DNA of 64,000 bases from Tropicimonas sediminicola (GCF_900188335.1 NZ_FZOY01000004.1:434001-498000), one strand, 5' to 3'; shown: positions 55,553-64,000, numbered from the stretch's first letter. The notes: generated from the sequence alone by a model not told the origin. Translations and numbers: made by a program.

Positions 55553-56122
55553 ATGATATTACCGTTCATCCTGTTTGCGCTTTCCGTTTCCATGCTCGCC
55601 GTGTCCTATCTCTTCGCGGACCTGGCGGATCTGTTCCTGCTTGCCGTTCCCGCGACCCTGGCGAGCCTCTGGCTGCTGCTCAGCACCGGGTTGCGGCGCT
55701 GGCGCGAGGGGCCGCGCGCACCGGCCGGGCCGGTGGTGATCGACGGCTCGAACGTCATGCACTGGCGGGACGAGACCCCGCAGATGGACACGCTTCGCGA
55801 GGTCATTCGGCACCTTTCCGACCGGGGCTTCAAGGCCGGCGTCGTGTTCGACGCCAATGCCGGCTACAAACTTGCGGGAAAGTATCTCGACGAGCGGGCG
55901 CTGGCGCGGCGCCTTTCCCTGCCCAGGGACAACGTGATCGTGGTCGACAAGGGGACGCCGGCCGATCCGATCCTGCTGGAAGTGGCGCGCGATCTGGGCG
56001 CGCGGGTGGTGTCGAACGACCAGTTCCGCGACTGGGCCTTCGATCACCCCGAGATCCGGGAGCCCGGCCACCTGATCCGGGGCGGATATCGCAATGGCAA
56101 GCTCTGGCTCGATATCGGCTAG
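55553..56122 (+). CDS. Membrane-anchored Zc3h12a/NYN-type ribonuclease-like protein
   Basis: 189 aa. Two hydrophobic segments (about 1-22 and 26-46) make an N-terminal anchor. The cytosolic C-terminal domain has V-V-I-D-G-S-N-V-M-H-W, V-V-F-D-A-N-A-G-Y and V-V-S-N-D-Q-F-R-D, the acidic metal site of the RNase_Zc3h12a branch of PIN/NYN nucleases. A membrane-bound RNase that acts on translated or membrane-associated transcripts is suggested. It is convergent with the GFA gene (9-bp gap). Confidence 0.84.
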   Translation: MILPFILFALSVSMLAVSYLFADLADLFLLAVPATLASLWLLLSTGLRRWREGPRAPAGPVVIDGSNVMHWRDETPQMDTLREVIRHLSDRGFKAGVVFDANAGYKLAGKYLDERALARRLSLPRDNVIVVDKGTPADPILLEVARDLGARVVSNDQFRDWAFDHPEIREPGHLIRGGYRNGKLWLDIG

Positions 56123-56131
56123 GCCGCGGGC

Positions 56132-56512
56132 CTAGCCCTCGGGTTCCTCCCGGTCCCGCTCGAAGCTCTGAAACGGGAAGGGCGGCAGCCAGGCCTCGCG
56201 CCGAACCGCCCAGCATTCGTAATCGGGGACAAGGCCGGCGGTGTCGTCGAGCGCCGCGAGCTGCAGTTGGATCTCGTCACCGCTGCACGCGAAGACCGAG
56301 GCGCCGCAGCGCGGGCAGAAATGCCGCCCAGCGTAGCTCCGGGTCTCGCCCTGCACGGTAACGGCCTGCGCGGAGAAGATCGCGGCGGCGTAGAATAGCG
56401 CGCCGTGGTGCTTGCGGCAATCGAGGCAATGGCACAGGCCGACCCGATCCGGCCGGCCTCTGGCCACGAAGCGGACTTCGCCGCAGAGGCATCCACCGCT
56501 GAAAGGGGCCAT
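56132..56512 (-). CDS. GFA-family (glutathione-dependent formaldehyde-activating-like) zinc protein
   Basis: 126 aa. The zinc sites C-L-C-G-E-V-R-F, C-H-C-L-D-C-R-K and C-P-R-C-G are intact. Gfa of Paracoccus speeds S-hydroxymethylglutathione formation, but most GFA-domain proteins have other unknown roles, so a link to formaldehyde is only possible. frmA- and fghA-type genes are in the same window. Confidence 0.9.
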   Translation of the reverse strand: MAPFSGGCLCGEVRFVARGRPDRVGLCHCLDCRKHHGALFYAAAIFSAQAVTVQGETRSYAGRHFCPRCGASVFACSGDEIQLQLAALDDTAGLVPDYECWAVRREAWLPPFPFQSFERDREEPEG

Positions 56513-56539
56513 CCTGCCGTCCCCTCTCCAGCGCCGGCC

Positions 56540-57415
56540 TCAGTCGAGGAGGCCTGCGAATTCCATCGCGTCGCGGATCGCCGCCTTGGTGCCGTCGGTG
56601 AGCCCGACCAGCGGCAGGCGCACGTCTTCGGAGCACTTGCCGAGCAGCGACAGGCCGTATTTTGCGCCCGCCAGCCCAGGCTCGAGGAAGATCGCCGTGT
56701 GCAGCGGCATCAGCCGGTCCTGGTATTCCAGCGCCTTGGCGTAGTCGCCGGCCAGCGTCGCGGCCTGGAACTCGGCGCAAAGCTTCGGCGCGACGTTGGC
56801 GGTGACCGAGATGCAGCCGACGCCGCCATGCGCGTTGAACCCGAGCGCGGAGGCGTCCTCGCCCGAAAGCTGGATAAAATCCGGCCCGCAGGTCTGGCGC
56901 TGCTTGCTGACCCGGGTGATGTCGCCGGTGGCGTCCTTCACCCCGACGATTCGGGGAAGCTCGGCGAGCCGGCCCATGGTCGCGGGCGACATGTCCACGA
57001 CCGAACGGCCGGGGATGTTGTAGATGATGATCGGCAGGTTGCTGGCGTCGTGCATCGCCTTGAAGTGGGCGTAGAGGCCCTCCTGCGTCGGCTTGTTGTA
57101 ATAGGGCGTGACCACCAGCGCCGCATCGGCGCCCACGGTTTCCGCGTGGCGGATCAGGTTGATGCCCTCGGCCGTGTTGTTCGACCCCGCGCCGGCAATC
57201 ACCGGAACCCGGCCGGCGGCGGCCTGCACCACGCGCGCCACCACTTCGCCGTGCTCGGCATGGCTGAGGGTCGGGCTTTCGCCGGTGGTTCCCACCGGAA
57301 CGAAGCCGCTGCTGCCCTCTGCGATGTGCCATTCGATCAGCGCATCAAGCGTTTCCGCGTCCACCTTGCCGTCCTTGAACGGAGTGACCAGAGCGGGAAT
57401 TGAGCCTTTGAACAT
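56540..57415 (-). CDS. dapA: 4-hydroxy-tetrahydrodipicolinate synthase
   Basis: 291 aa from ATG 57415. The Schiff-base Lys is in G-V-K-D-A-T-G-D near residue 160; the triad Tyr is in I-I-I-Y-N-I-P-G-R near 133; G-T-T-G-E-S-P-T-L is the substrate loop. It condenses pyruvate with aspartate semialdehyde in lysine and diaminopimelate synthesis. Its neighbours smpB (downstream) and slt (divergent) are the usual set in Rhodobacterales. Confidence 0.95.
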   Translation of the reverse strand: MFKGSIPALVTPFKDGKVDAETLDALIEWHIAEGSSGFVPVGTTGESPTLSHAEHGEVVARVVQAAAGRVPVIAGAGSNNTAEGINLIRHAETVGADAALVVTPYYNKPTQEGLYAHFKAMHDASNLPIIIYNIPGRSVVDMSPATMGRLAELPRIVGVKDATGDITRVSKQRQTCGPDFIQLSGEDASALGFNAHGGVGCISVTANVAPKLCAEFQAATLAGDYAKALEYQDRLMPLHTAIFLEPGLAGAKYGLSLLGKCSEDVRLPLVGLTDGTKAAIRDAMEFAGLLD

Positions 57416-57602
57416 GATTTCCTCCGTTTCCCGCGCCGCGGCGCGCCTGACCGGGCCGCAGCCCGAGTCGCTCATCGTCAAAACGCGGCGGACCCTATAT
57501 GGCCGAAAGGGAATTGCCAAGTTTGTGAGTTGCGGCGAGATACATGTCCTTTAGGGTCGGTGCGATCGAATTCGGACCGACAAGAACAACCGGGCAGATA
57601 CC

Positions 57603-59549
57603 TTGCGATTCGTCTCTCTGATGCTCCTCTTCCTGATGCTGCCGCTTCAGGTCGATGCTGCGCCGTCGGCGCAGGGCGCGGCGCTTGCCGATGCCCTGCA
57701 GCAGATGCGCACCGGCAACTGGCGCGGCGCGGCCGTCGCCGTGCGGCCGGCCGGCGACGAGGGGCGCGACATCATCGAATGGCACCGGCTGCGGCAGGGC
57801 GGACAGGCCCCGTTCGACGCCTATCGCGATTTCCTCGCGCGCAGGCCCGACTGGCCTGGGCTCGACCTGCTGCAGACCCGCGGCGAGGGGTCGATCCCGG
57901 AGGATGCCGACCCGGCCGAGGTCGTGGCCTATTTCGGCGAGCGCCTGCCCGAGACCGGCACCGGCGTGTTGCGGCTGGTCGAGGCGCATCGCGCCCTCGG
58001 GCATGCCGGCGACGCCGAGGCGATCGCGGTCATGGCCTGGCGCACCCGCACCCTGTCGCCCGAGATCGAGACCAGCCTGCTCGGCCTTTATCGCGCGCTG
58101 CTGTCGGAGCACCACACGGCGCGGCTCGACGACCTGCTCTGGCGCGGCGAGGAGACCGCCGCGCGGCGGATGCTGCAATTCGTCCCCGAAGGTTGGCAGA
58201 AGCTCGCGGAGGCCCGCCTGGCGCTGGCGGCGCAGGCGCCCGGGGTCGACAGCCGGATCGAGGCCGTGCCGGAGGCGCTCGCCGGGGATGCCGGGCTGGC
58301 CTATGAACGGTTCAACTGGCGGGTTCGCAAGGGGCGCAGCGAGGACGCCATCGCGTTGATGGTCGAGCGCTCGATCGCACCGGAGTCGCTCGGGCGACCG
58401 GAGCACTGGGCGAACTGGCGACGGATCTACGCACGGCAGCTGATGCGGGACGGCGAGGCGGTCGCGGCCTATTCGCTCGCCAGCCAGCATTTCCTCGTGG
58501 AAGGCGGGAACTTCGCGGACCTGGAATGGCTGGCCGGCTATATCGCGCTCAGGAAGCTCGGCGACCCGGAACTGGCGCTGTTCCACTTCGACCGGCTCGC
58601 CGCGGGGGTGCAGACGCCGATCAGCCTTGGCCGCGCCGGCTACTGGCGCGGGCGCGCGCTGGAGGCGCTTGGCGACACGGCGGGCGCGAGCGCGGCCTAT
58701 GCGGACGGGGCGCTCTACCAGTCGAGCTATTACGGGTTGCTGGCCGCCGAGGCCGGCGGTTTGCCCTTCGATCCCACCCTGTCGGGCCGCGAGGTCTTCC
58801 CGAAGCTCGAAGACAGCCCGCTGCGCCAGAGCTCGGTCCTGACCGCCGGTCTCCTGCTGCTCGACGCCGGCGACGACCCACTGGCGGAGCGCTTCCTGTC
58901 GCATCTGGTCGAAGGGCTGCCGCGAGAGGAAGCCGGCACGCTGGCGAACCTGATGCTGGAGCTGGGCGAGACGCACATCGCGCTGATGATCGCCAAGCGC
59001 GCGGCGGAAGGCGGGATGGTGCTCCCGGCCGCCTATTACCCGCTCAGCCCGCTGATGGAACGCGACCTGCCCGTGTCGAAGGCCCTCGCACTGTCGATTG
59101 CGCGAAGGGAGAGCGAGTTCGACCCTCGGGTCGTGAGCCCCGCAGGCGCTCGTGGGCTTATGCAGCTGATGCCGGGCACAGCCCGCGACGTGGCGGCGGA
59201 GCTGAAGATCCCCTACGACCGCGACGGGCTGACCGGAGATCCGACCTACAACGTGACGCTGGGCTCGACCTATCTCGCCGGGCTGATCGAGGTGTTCGGC
59301 CCGGCCCCGGTGCTGGTCTCCGTGGGCTACAACGCCGGGCCGGGGCGCTCGCTCGACTGGGTGTCGCGCTTCGGCGATCCGCGGTCGGAGGAGGTGGACG
59401 TGATCGACTGGATCGAGCACATCCCGTTCCGAGAAACCCGCAACTACGTGATGCGCGTGACGGAAAGTATCCTGATCTACCGCGCCCGCCTGTCGGGCGA
59501 GACCGGCGATGCCCCGCCCAAGGTTATCGACTTCCTTCGCAACGGCTGA
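57603..59549 (+). CDS. Soluble lytic murein transglycosylase (Slt-type)
   Basis: 648 aa from TTG 57603, chosen because the signal peptide (R-F-V-S-L-M-L-L-F-L-M) needs it; ATG 57621 is the next start. The long alpha-superhelical U domain (about 20-480) is followed by the goose-type SLT domain with catalytic Glu in A-R-R-E-S-E-F-D, then G-A-R-G-L-M-Q-L-M-P-G-T-A and V-S-V-G-Y-N-A-G-P. It cleaves glycan strands to anhydromuropeptides. It is divergent from dapA. Confidence 0.93.
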   Translation: MRFVSLMLLFLMLPLQVDAAPSAQGAALADALQQMRTGNWRGAAVAVRPAGDEGRDIIEWHRLRQGGQAPFDAYRDFLARRPDWPGLDLLQTRGEGSIPEDADPAEVVAYFGERLPETGTGVLRLVEAHRALGHAGDAEAIAVMAWRTRTLSPEIETSLLGLYRALLSEHHTARLDDLLWRGEETAARRMLQFVPEGWQKLAEARLALAAQAPGVDSRIEAVPEALAGDAGLAYERFNWRVRKGRSEDAIALMVERSIAPESLGRPEHWANWRRIYARQLMRDGEAVAAYSLASQHFLVEGGNFADLEWLAGYIALRKLGDPELALFHFDRLAAGVQTPISLGRAGYWRGRALEALGDTAGASAAYADGALYQSSYYGLLAAEAGGLPFDPTLSGREVFPKLEDSPLRQSSVLTAGLLLLDAGDDPLAERFLSHLVEGLPREEAGTLANLMLELGETHIALMIAKRAAEGGMVLPAAYYPLSPLMERDLPVSKALALSIARRESEFDPRVVSPAGARGLMQLMPGTARDVAAELKIPYDRDGLTGDPTYNVTLGSTYLAGLIEVFGPAPVLVSVGYNAGPGRSLDWVSRFGDPRSEEVDVIDWIEHIPFRETRNYVMRVTESILIYRARLSGETGDAPPKVIDFLRNG

Positions 59550-59559
59550 CCGATCCGGT

Positions 59560-59729
59560 GGCGCTCCCGCCCCTTTCCGGCCCCTTGCGGGGCAGGAAAG
59601 CGTTGGGCCGGGCACGCCTTCGGCGTGCTGGCGCAGACCCCGGGCCAGGCGCAGCTGCCGCGCCGAAGGCGCGGCCCGGCCCAACGCCGGACAAGCCGCT
59701 TGCGGCGCAGCTCCGGGGGCGGGAGCGCC
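59560..59729. repeat. Large nested palindrome that can be drawn as a cloverleaf
   Basis: Outer 14-bp stem: 59560-59573 with 59716-59729, perfect. Inside: CCCC-TTGC-GGGG (59581-59592); a second perfect 14-bp stem, 59600-59613 with 59674-59687; within that stem three hairpins, ACGCC-TTC-GGCGT (59614-59626), CTGGC/GCCAG (59628-59648) and CGCGCC-GAA-GGCGCG (59659-59673); then GCCGC-TT-GCGGC (59695-59706). It lies between convergent slt and DMT genes. No coding potential. Confidence 0.75.
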
Positions 59730-59750
59730 CCGCTCTCATGGCTCGCAACA

Positions 59751-60623
59751 TTAGCTGGCGCGGCGTTGACGCCAGAGGGTGAACAGCCCGGCCGAAATCA
59801 CGATCATGCCGCCGACCAGCACATTCGGGCGAATCGTCTCGCCGAAGGCCAGGACGCCGAGGGCGCTGGCGAAGACCAGCTGGAAATAGGCGAATGGCTG
59901 CACGGCGCTGGCCTCGGCGACTTCGTAGACGCGGATCAGCAGCCAGTGCCCGGAGGCCCCCGTCAGGCACAGAAGGCCCATCCAGGCCCAATCCCCGGAG
60001 GCCATCGGCTGCCAGTGCGAGGCGCCGACGATCGTCATCACCACGGCGCCGGACACGCCGGTCCAGAAGAAGCTCGTGGCGCTGGTGTCGCGCCGGGCGG
60101 CGTAGCGGGTCATCAGCCCGTACAGGGCAAAGAGCAGCGCCGAGGCGAGCGCCACCAGCGCATAGGGCGAGAACACCGCCCGCCCCGGCTGCAGGATCAC
60201 GAGGATGCCGACAAAGCCCACGCCGATCGCGGCCCAGCGGCGCCAGCCGACCCTTTCCCCCAGGATCGGGCCGGAGAGCGCGGCGATCATCAGCGGGTAG
60301 CAGGCGAAGATCGCGTGGCTTTCCACCAGCCCGAGATACACGAAGGCCTGGATCGCGACGCAGATCTCCAGCGCCAGCAGGACGCCGCGTCCAATCTGCA
60401 GCAGCGGCTGCGTCGTCCGCGCCGCGGTCACGATTGAGCCGGAGCGCTGCCGGGCGAGGGTCAGCACGAAGGCAGCGAAGAACCAGTAGCGGATCATCAC
60501 CACCATGAAGACGTTGTACTCGGCCGCCAGATGCCGCGAAATCCCGTCCTGCATGGCAAAGACGAAGGTCGTGAGGATCATCAGCATGATGCCGAGGCGG
60601 TTGTTGTCGGTGCCCGCGGTCAT
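59751..60623 (-). CDS. DMT-family (EamA) transporter
   Basis: 290 aa with ten predicted membrane helices as two EamA repeats; the second half contains A-E-A-S-A-V-Q-P-F-A-Y-F-Q-L-V-F and F-G-E-T-I-R-P, the standard end of an EamA domain. Substrates in the family include amino acids, drugs and metabolites. Its start overlaps the stop of mnmD (ATGA), so both are in one transcript. Confidence 0.88.
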   Translation of the reverse strand: MTAGTDNNRLGIMLMILTTFVFAMQDGISRHLAAEYNVFMVVMIRYWFFAAFVLTLARQRSGSIVTAARTTQPLLQIGRGVLLALEICVAIQAFVYLGLVESHAIFACYPLMIAALSGPILGERVGWRRWAAIGVGFVGILVILQPGRAVFSPYALVALASALLFALYGLMTRYAARRDTSATSFFWTGVSGAVVMTIVGASHWQPMASGDWAWMGLLCLTGASGHWLLIRVYEVAEASAVQPFAYFQLVFASALGVLAFGETIRPNVLVGGMIVISAGLFTLWRQRRAS

Positions 60624-61297
60624 GCCGGCATCCTCCCGGAGCTCATGTGCCGCTTGCGCCCGTACCCCGCCCGCCGCTCCACCGTGAAACCGGCCGCGGC
60701 GAGTGCACGCCGGACAGCGCCGGCGGCGGTGTAGGTCGCAAAACTGCCACCCGGGGCGGTGCGGCGCCCGACCTCCGCCATCAGGTCGTCCTGCCAGAGT
60801 TCGGGGTTCCGCGCCGGGGCGAAGCCGTCGAGAAACCAGGCATCGGCCGCGCCTTGCCAGGCCGGGAGAGTGTCGCGCGCGTCGCCCCGGATCATCACCG
60901 CCGAGACCGGACCGATGCGGGATTCGAACCCGGCGGGATCCCAGGCGGCGAGCAGCGGTTCGCGGAAGGCCTCGAGCCCGGAGAAGGGCGCCAGCGCGCG
61001 GGCGAGGTCGCCGGCCTCCAGCGGGAAGGCCTCGAACCCGACATAGCGGACCCCGTCCACCCCGGCCCGCGCCGCGCAATCGGCCAGCGCCAGCAGGTTC
61101 AGCCCGGTGCCGACGCCGAGTTCGGCCACCTGGAAGCCTGGCCACAGCCGCGCCGGAAGGTCGTTGCCGTCGAGAAAGACGTGGCTGGTCTCCGCCAGCC
61201 CGTCGTCGAGCGAGTAATAGGGATCGTCGAACCGTGCGGAGACCGGCACATTGCCGTCCCGCCAGATCAACCCGTCTTTCTGGTCACTCTGCTGCAC
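60620..61297 (-). CDS. mnmD: tRNA 5-methylaminomethyl-2-thiouridine methyltransferase MnmD (free-standing)
   Basis: 225 aa from GTG 61297; no ATG is available. MnmC N-terminal-domain type: Y-Y-S-L-D-D-G-L-A-E-T-x-H-V-F, SAM motif E-L-G-V-G-T-G-L-N, and the signature L-D-G-F-A-P-A-R-N-P-E-L-W. It methylates nm5s2U34 in tRNA. In Escherichia coli this domain is fused to the FAD domain as MnmC; here the FAD half is the divergent neighbour starting 51 bp away. Confidence 0.9.
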   Translation of the reverse strand: MQQSDQKDGLIWRDGNVPVSARFDDPYYSLDDGLAETSHVFLDGNDLPARLWPGFQVAELGVGTGLNLLALADCAARAGVDGVRYVGFEAFPLEAGDLARALAPFSGLEAFREPLLAAWDPAGFESRIGPVSAVMIRGDARDTLPAWQGAADAWFLDGFAPARNPELWQDDLMAEVGRRTAPGGSFATYTAAGAVRRALAAAGFTVERRAGYGRKRHMSSGRMPA

Positions 61298-61348
61298 CTG
61301 GTCTAGACCCCTCTTCAAGCGCGCGGACAATGGGCGAGAGGTGAGACC

Positions 61349-62395
61349 TTGGCAAGGATCGACTGCACGGTGCGGGGGGGCGGAATCTTCGGCCTCGCCT
61401 GTGCCTGGGAAATGGCCCGCCGCGGGGCGAAAGTCCGTCTGATCGAACGGGAGCGGATCGGCGCCGGCTCCTCCGGCGGGCTGGTGGGCGCGCTGGCGCC
61501 GCATGTGCCGGAGAACTGGAATCCGAAGAAGCAGTTCCAGTTCGAAAGCCTTGTCATGGCCGGGGCGTTCTGGGCGGGGGTGGCCGAGGCGTCGGGCCGC
61601 GATCCGGGCTACCTGCGCAGCGGCCGGCTCCAGCCGGTGGAGAATTCCGCCGGACTCGAACGAGCGCGGGAGCGCGGGGTGGAGGCCGAGACGCTCTGGC
61701 AGGGCAAGGCCGAGTGGCGCGTGGTGCCGGCCGAGGGCTTCGGCGACTGGGCGCCGCTGAGCCCAACCGGCTGGCTGATCCATGACACGCTGACCGCACG
61801 GCTCCATCCGCGGCAGGCCGCTGCCGCGCTGGTGGCCGCGATCGAAGCCGCCGGGGGCGAGGTGGTGATCGGCGAGGCAGAAGACGCAGGGCCGGTGCTC
61901 TGGGCGACCGGGCATTGGGGGCTGGCCGCCCTGGGCAAAGATCTGGGCAAGACGGTCGGCACGCCGATCAAGGGGCAGGCCGCGCTTCTGAAGCTCGACC
62001 GCCCCGATGCGCCGCAATACCTCGCCGGCGGCGTCCACGCGATCCCGCATGCCGATGGCACCCTCGCGATCGGCTCCACCACCGAGCGGGAGTTCGACGC
62101 TCCCGACACGGTGGACTGCCAGATCGACGAGGTCGTGGCGCGGGCGCGGGCCGCCTGCCCGGCCCTGGCCGATGCGCCGGTGATCGCGAGATGGGCCGGG
62201 CTGCGGCCGCGAGCGCGAAGCCGGGCGCCGATGCTGGGCCCCTGGCCCGGGCGGCCCGGCCACTTCGTCGCCAATGGCGGTTTCAAGATCGGTTTCGGGA
62301 TGGCGCCCAAGGTGGCCCAGGTGATGGCCGACCTGATCCTGGACGGCCACGCGAAAGGCATCCCCGACGGCTTCCGCGTCGAGGACAATCTATGA
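61349..62395 (+). CDS. FAD oxidoreductase equivalent to the C-terminal half of MnmC
   Basis: 348 aa from TTG 61349 (GAGAGGTGAG upstream). A DAO-type flavoenzyme: V-R-G-G-G-I-F-G-L-A-C-A-W-E at the N-terminus, a H-P-R-Q-A-A-A-A-L motif and W-A-G-L-R-P-R-A-R-S with G-F-K-I-G-F at the C-terminus. In MnmC this domain demodifies cmnm5U34 to nm5U34, the step just before MnmD. The divergent arrangement with mnmD supports that role. A generic D-amino-acid oxidase is the alternative. Confidence 0.82.
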   Translation: MARIDCTVRGGGIFGLACAWEMARRGAKVRLIERERIGAGSSGGLVGALAPHVPENWNPKKQFQFESLVMAGAFWAGVAEASGRDPGYLRSGRLQPVENSAGLERARERGVEAETLWQGKAEWRVVPAEGFGDWAPLSPTGWLIHDTLTARLHPRQAAAALVAAIEAAGGEVVIGEAEDAGPVLWATGHWGLAALGKDLGKTVGTPIKGQAALLKLDRPDAPQYLAGGVHAIPHADGTLAIGSTTEREFDAPDTVDCQIDEVVARARAACPALADAPVIARWAGLRPRARSRAPMLGPWPGRPGHFVANGGFKIGFGMAPKVAQVMADLILDGHAKGIPDGFRVEDNL

Positions 62396-62401
62396 TCTGC
62401 G

Positions 62402-62419
62402 CGGCCGGTCCGCCGGCCG
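62402..62419. terminator. Hairpin between convergent flavoenzyme and IalB-like genes
   Basis: CGGCCGG-TCCG-CCGGCCG, a 7-bp GC stem in the 53-bp gap between the two stop codons. Probably a bidirectional terminator; there is no U-run. Confidence 0.5.
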
Positions 62420-62448
62420 TCAGCGATTTCGGGATCAGGCGTCGCGCC

Positions 62449-62976
62449 CTACTGGGCGCAGCGCTGCTCGGCCTCTTCCATCGCCGCGGTGAACCCCATC
62501 AGCGAGAAGGTATCCTCGGTTCGTGTCCCGCGGCTGGAACGTGCGGTCAGCTTGGCTTCCGCACCGCGCTTCAGCGCCGTCACCAGCTTGGCGTCGTCCT
62601 CCGGCGATGCCGGCCAGGCCCATTCGCCCTCGGTGAACAGCTCGAAGCTGCTGTCGCCCACCTCGACCGTCACGGTCGAGCCCCCGGCAAAGGGATAGCC
62701 GCCGGTAAAGGACACCTCGCCCGCCGCACCCGCACCCGGACGGAAGGTGACGAACAGCAGGATATCCCCGCGTTGCACCGAGACCGGCTTGCCATCGCGG
62801 CTGTTCACGGTTTCCTTGGGCGAGGACACGCCCCAGCATTCCGTCGGGTTTTCCTCGACGAACACGCTCCAGTCGGTCTTGGCGGCGACCCGGTTCGAGG
62901 ATTCCTGCGCACCGGCAACGGCCCCCGAAAGAACGAGTGCACCGGCCGCCAGTCCGGTCGTGATCCAGGATTTCAT
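62449..62976 (-). CDS. Invasion-associated locus B (IalB)-family secreted protein
   Basis: 175 aa with a signal peptide (ends V-A-G-A near residue 22). The mature part shows W-S-V-F-V-E ... E-C-W-G-V-S-S-P, a F-T-E-G-E-W-A-W-P segment and a C-terminal Cys (Q-R-C-A), matching IalB-like periplasmic proteins in which a Cys pair forms a disulfide. The name comes from Bartonella; in environmental Rhodobacterales the role is unknown and unrelated to invasion as far as known. It diverges from the asparaginase gene across 165 bp. Confidence 0.83.
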   Translation of the reverse strand: MKSWITTGLAAGALVLSGAVAGAQESSNRVAAKTDWSVFVEENPTECWGVSSPKETVNSRDGKPVSVQRGDILLFVTFRPGAGAAGEVSFTGGYPFAGGSTVTVEVGDSSFELFTEGEWAWPASPEDDAKLVTALKRGAEAKLTARSSRGTRTEDTFSLMGFTAAMEEAEQRCAQ

Positions 62977-63141
62977 CTGTCTGCAGCCTCCAGCTGTCTC
63001 TGCCTCACACTAGCCGCTCTTGGCCCTTGATGGACTCTTCGGAAAGCGGATGGAATTTCAACCTGCTGTTTTGCATGGTAACGCAGATGTGCCGGGAGGG
63101 TGAAGCCCTGACGGCGGAAATTTGCCGGGAGAAGAGACGAA

Positions 63142-64000
63142 ATGAGCGCCGTGGAACTGGTTGAACTCTGGCGCGGAGACATCCGCGAGTCCGTGCACCG
63201 CGGACATGCGGTGATCTGCGACGGTTCGGGCGCCGTCATCGAGGCCTGGGGAGACGCCGACAAGATCGTTCTGCCGCGATCCTCGGCCAAGATGGTGCAG
63301 GCGCTGCCGCTGCTGGAGAGCGGGGCCGCCGATGCTGCCGGGCTGACTACCGAACAGCTCGCGCTCGCCTGCGCCAGCCACAGTGGGGCGGCGATCCACA
63401 CCGGTCGGGCGGAGCGCTGGCTTGCGGATCTCGGGCTGACAGACAGCGACCTGCGCTGCGGCCCGCAGGACCCCGAAGACCCGGCCGAGCACAAGCGCCT
63501 GCTCTGCTCCGACGAAAGCCCCTGCCAGGTGCACAACAACTGCTCCGGCAAGCATTGCGGGTTCCTGACGCTGAACCGGCACATTGGGGCGGGGCCGGAA
63601 TACACCGAACCCGACCATCCGGTGCAGCTGGCCGTCCGGGCGGCCTGGGAGGAGGTCACCGGAGAGACCTGCCCCGGCTTCGGCATCGACGGCTGCTCTG
63701 CCCCGAACTTCGCCGCCAGCCTCGCCGGCATTGGCCGGGCGATGGCGGGCTACGCGGCGGCGCGAGAGGGCCGAGGGCGCCGGCAAGGCGCGCAGGCGCG
63801 GCTGGTGCAGGCGATGATGGCGCATCCGGCGCTGATCGCCGGCGAGGGCCGGGCCTGCACCGATCTGACCCGCACGCTCGGCGGCGCGGGCGTGGTCAAG
63901 ACCGGGGCGGAGGGGTTCTACATCGCGATCCTGCCGGAACGGCAGATCGGCGTGGCGCTCAAGGTCGAGGACGGAACGACCCGCGCCAGCGAATGCGTCA
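63142..64000 (+). CDS. L-asparaginase II, Rhizobium-type (3' end outside window)
   Basis: At least 286 codons from ATG 63142; the frame is open at the window edge. It matches the AnsA/asparaginase II family of Rhizobium etli (PF06089), unrelated to the classic bacterial type I/II fold: L-P-R-S-S-A-K-M-V-Q, A-C-A-S-H-S-G, V-H-N-N-C-S-G-K-H-C-G and the C-terminal T-L-G-G-A-G-V-V-K-T-G-A-E-G. The S-x-x-K and the N-N-C-S-G-K-H segment hold the catalytic residues in the solved homologue. It hydrolyses asparagine to aspartate and ammonia. Confidence 0.9.
   Translation, partial: MSAVELVELWRGDIRESVHRGHAVICDGSGAVIEAWGDADKIVLPRSSAKMVQALPLLESGAADAAGLTTEQLALACASHSGAAIHTGRAERWLADLGLTDSDLRCGPQDPEDPAEHKRLLCSDESPCQVHNNCSGKHCGFLTLNRHIGAGPEYTEPDHPVQLAVRAAWEEVTGETCPGFGIDGCSAPNFAASLAGIGRAMAGYAAAREGRGRRQGAQARLVQAMMAHPALIAGEGRACTDLTRTLGGAGVVKTGAEGFYIAILPERQIGVALKVEDGTTRASECV

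Overview
The window is chromosomal, high-GC and densely coded, with short spacers and frequent ATGA/GTGA start-stop overlaps. Gene content and protein style point to a marine-type alphaproteobacterium of the Rhodobacterales (Roseobacter/Rhodobacteraceae group). Supporting signs are an alphaproteobacterial LexA box (GTTC-N7-GTTC), glutathione-linked formaldehyde oxidation, a free-standing MnmD with a separate FAD half of MnmC, a slt/dapA/smpB neighbourhood, RTX proteins ending in D-F-I-F/L, and gene-end palindromes typical of that family. I see no rRNA, tRNA, CRISPR array, insertion sequence or prophage. The assignment is inference from gene content; no 16S or other marker is present.

Layout. 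1-5.4 kb: a Y-family polymerase-like imuB (minus strand, cut by the window edge) behind a LexA box, then RNase R and a secreted lytic transglycosylase. 5.4-10.2 kb: a 0.6 kb spacer with a possible gene relic, a TPP-dependent acetolactate-synthase-like enzyme, an I78-like lipoprotein, glutathione-dependent formaldehyde dehydrogenase and a NYN/OST-HTH protein. 10.2-13.9 kb: two tandem paralogous RTX-type secreted proteins, a TetR regulator and a small secreted protein. 14-19.6 kb: AEC transporter, S-formylglutathione hydrolase, YaiI, HAD phosphatase, MFS transporter, ZapE. 19.6-25.1 kb (minus): a DUF1963 protein, FolC, AccD and two tandem CPBP membrane proteases. 25.3-31.7 kb (plus): IlvD, an orphan lipoprotein, a small orphan protein, a FadH-like flavoenzyme and a LysR regulator. 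31.9-34.9 kb (minus): OmpA-like, AhpD-like, GNAT, CinA-like. 34.9-37.7 kb (plus): SfsA, Map and an orphan TRAP substrate-binding protein. 37.9-45.7 kb (minus): RsmD, a ferredoxin-reductase-like flavoprotein, PhhB, a FemAB-like protein, GDPD, RidA and a complete type I secretion ABC/HlyD pair. 45.7-52.1 kb: MlaA-MlaC, MOSC protein, PBP1A, GlnK-AmtB. 52.2-64 kb: aminotransferase, GNAT, SseA, SmpB, membrane-anchored Zc3h12a-type nuclease, GFA protein, DapA, Slt, DMT transporter, MnmD/MnmC, IalB-like protein and a partial asparaginase.

How the genes may work together. The type I exporter at 42.6-45.7 kb is a natural candidate to secrete the two RTX proteins at 10.3-13.0 kb; a TolC-like outer-membrane partner is not in the window. 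Formaldehyde dehydrogenase and S-formylglutathione hydrolase form one pathway although 6 kb apart. MlaA and MlaC belong to one lipid-transport system. GlnK and AmtB form the usual nitrogen-sensing pair.

The most unusual features are (i) the tandem RTX family with an unrecognised conserved N-terminal region, (ii) an SOS box placed directly in front of imuB with no imuA between, and (iii) elaborate nested palindromes between convergent genes. The one at 59560-59729 can be drawn as a cloverleaf and shares a 15-bp module, in inverse orientation, with the element at 17066-17080.
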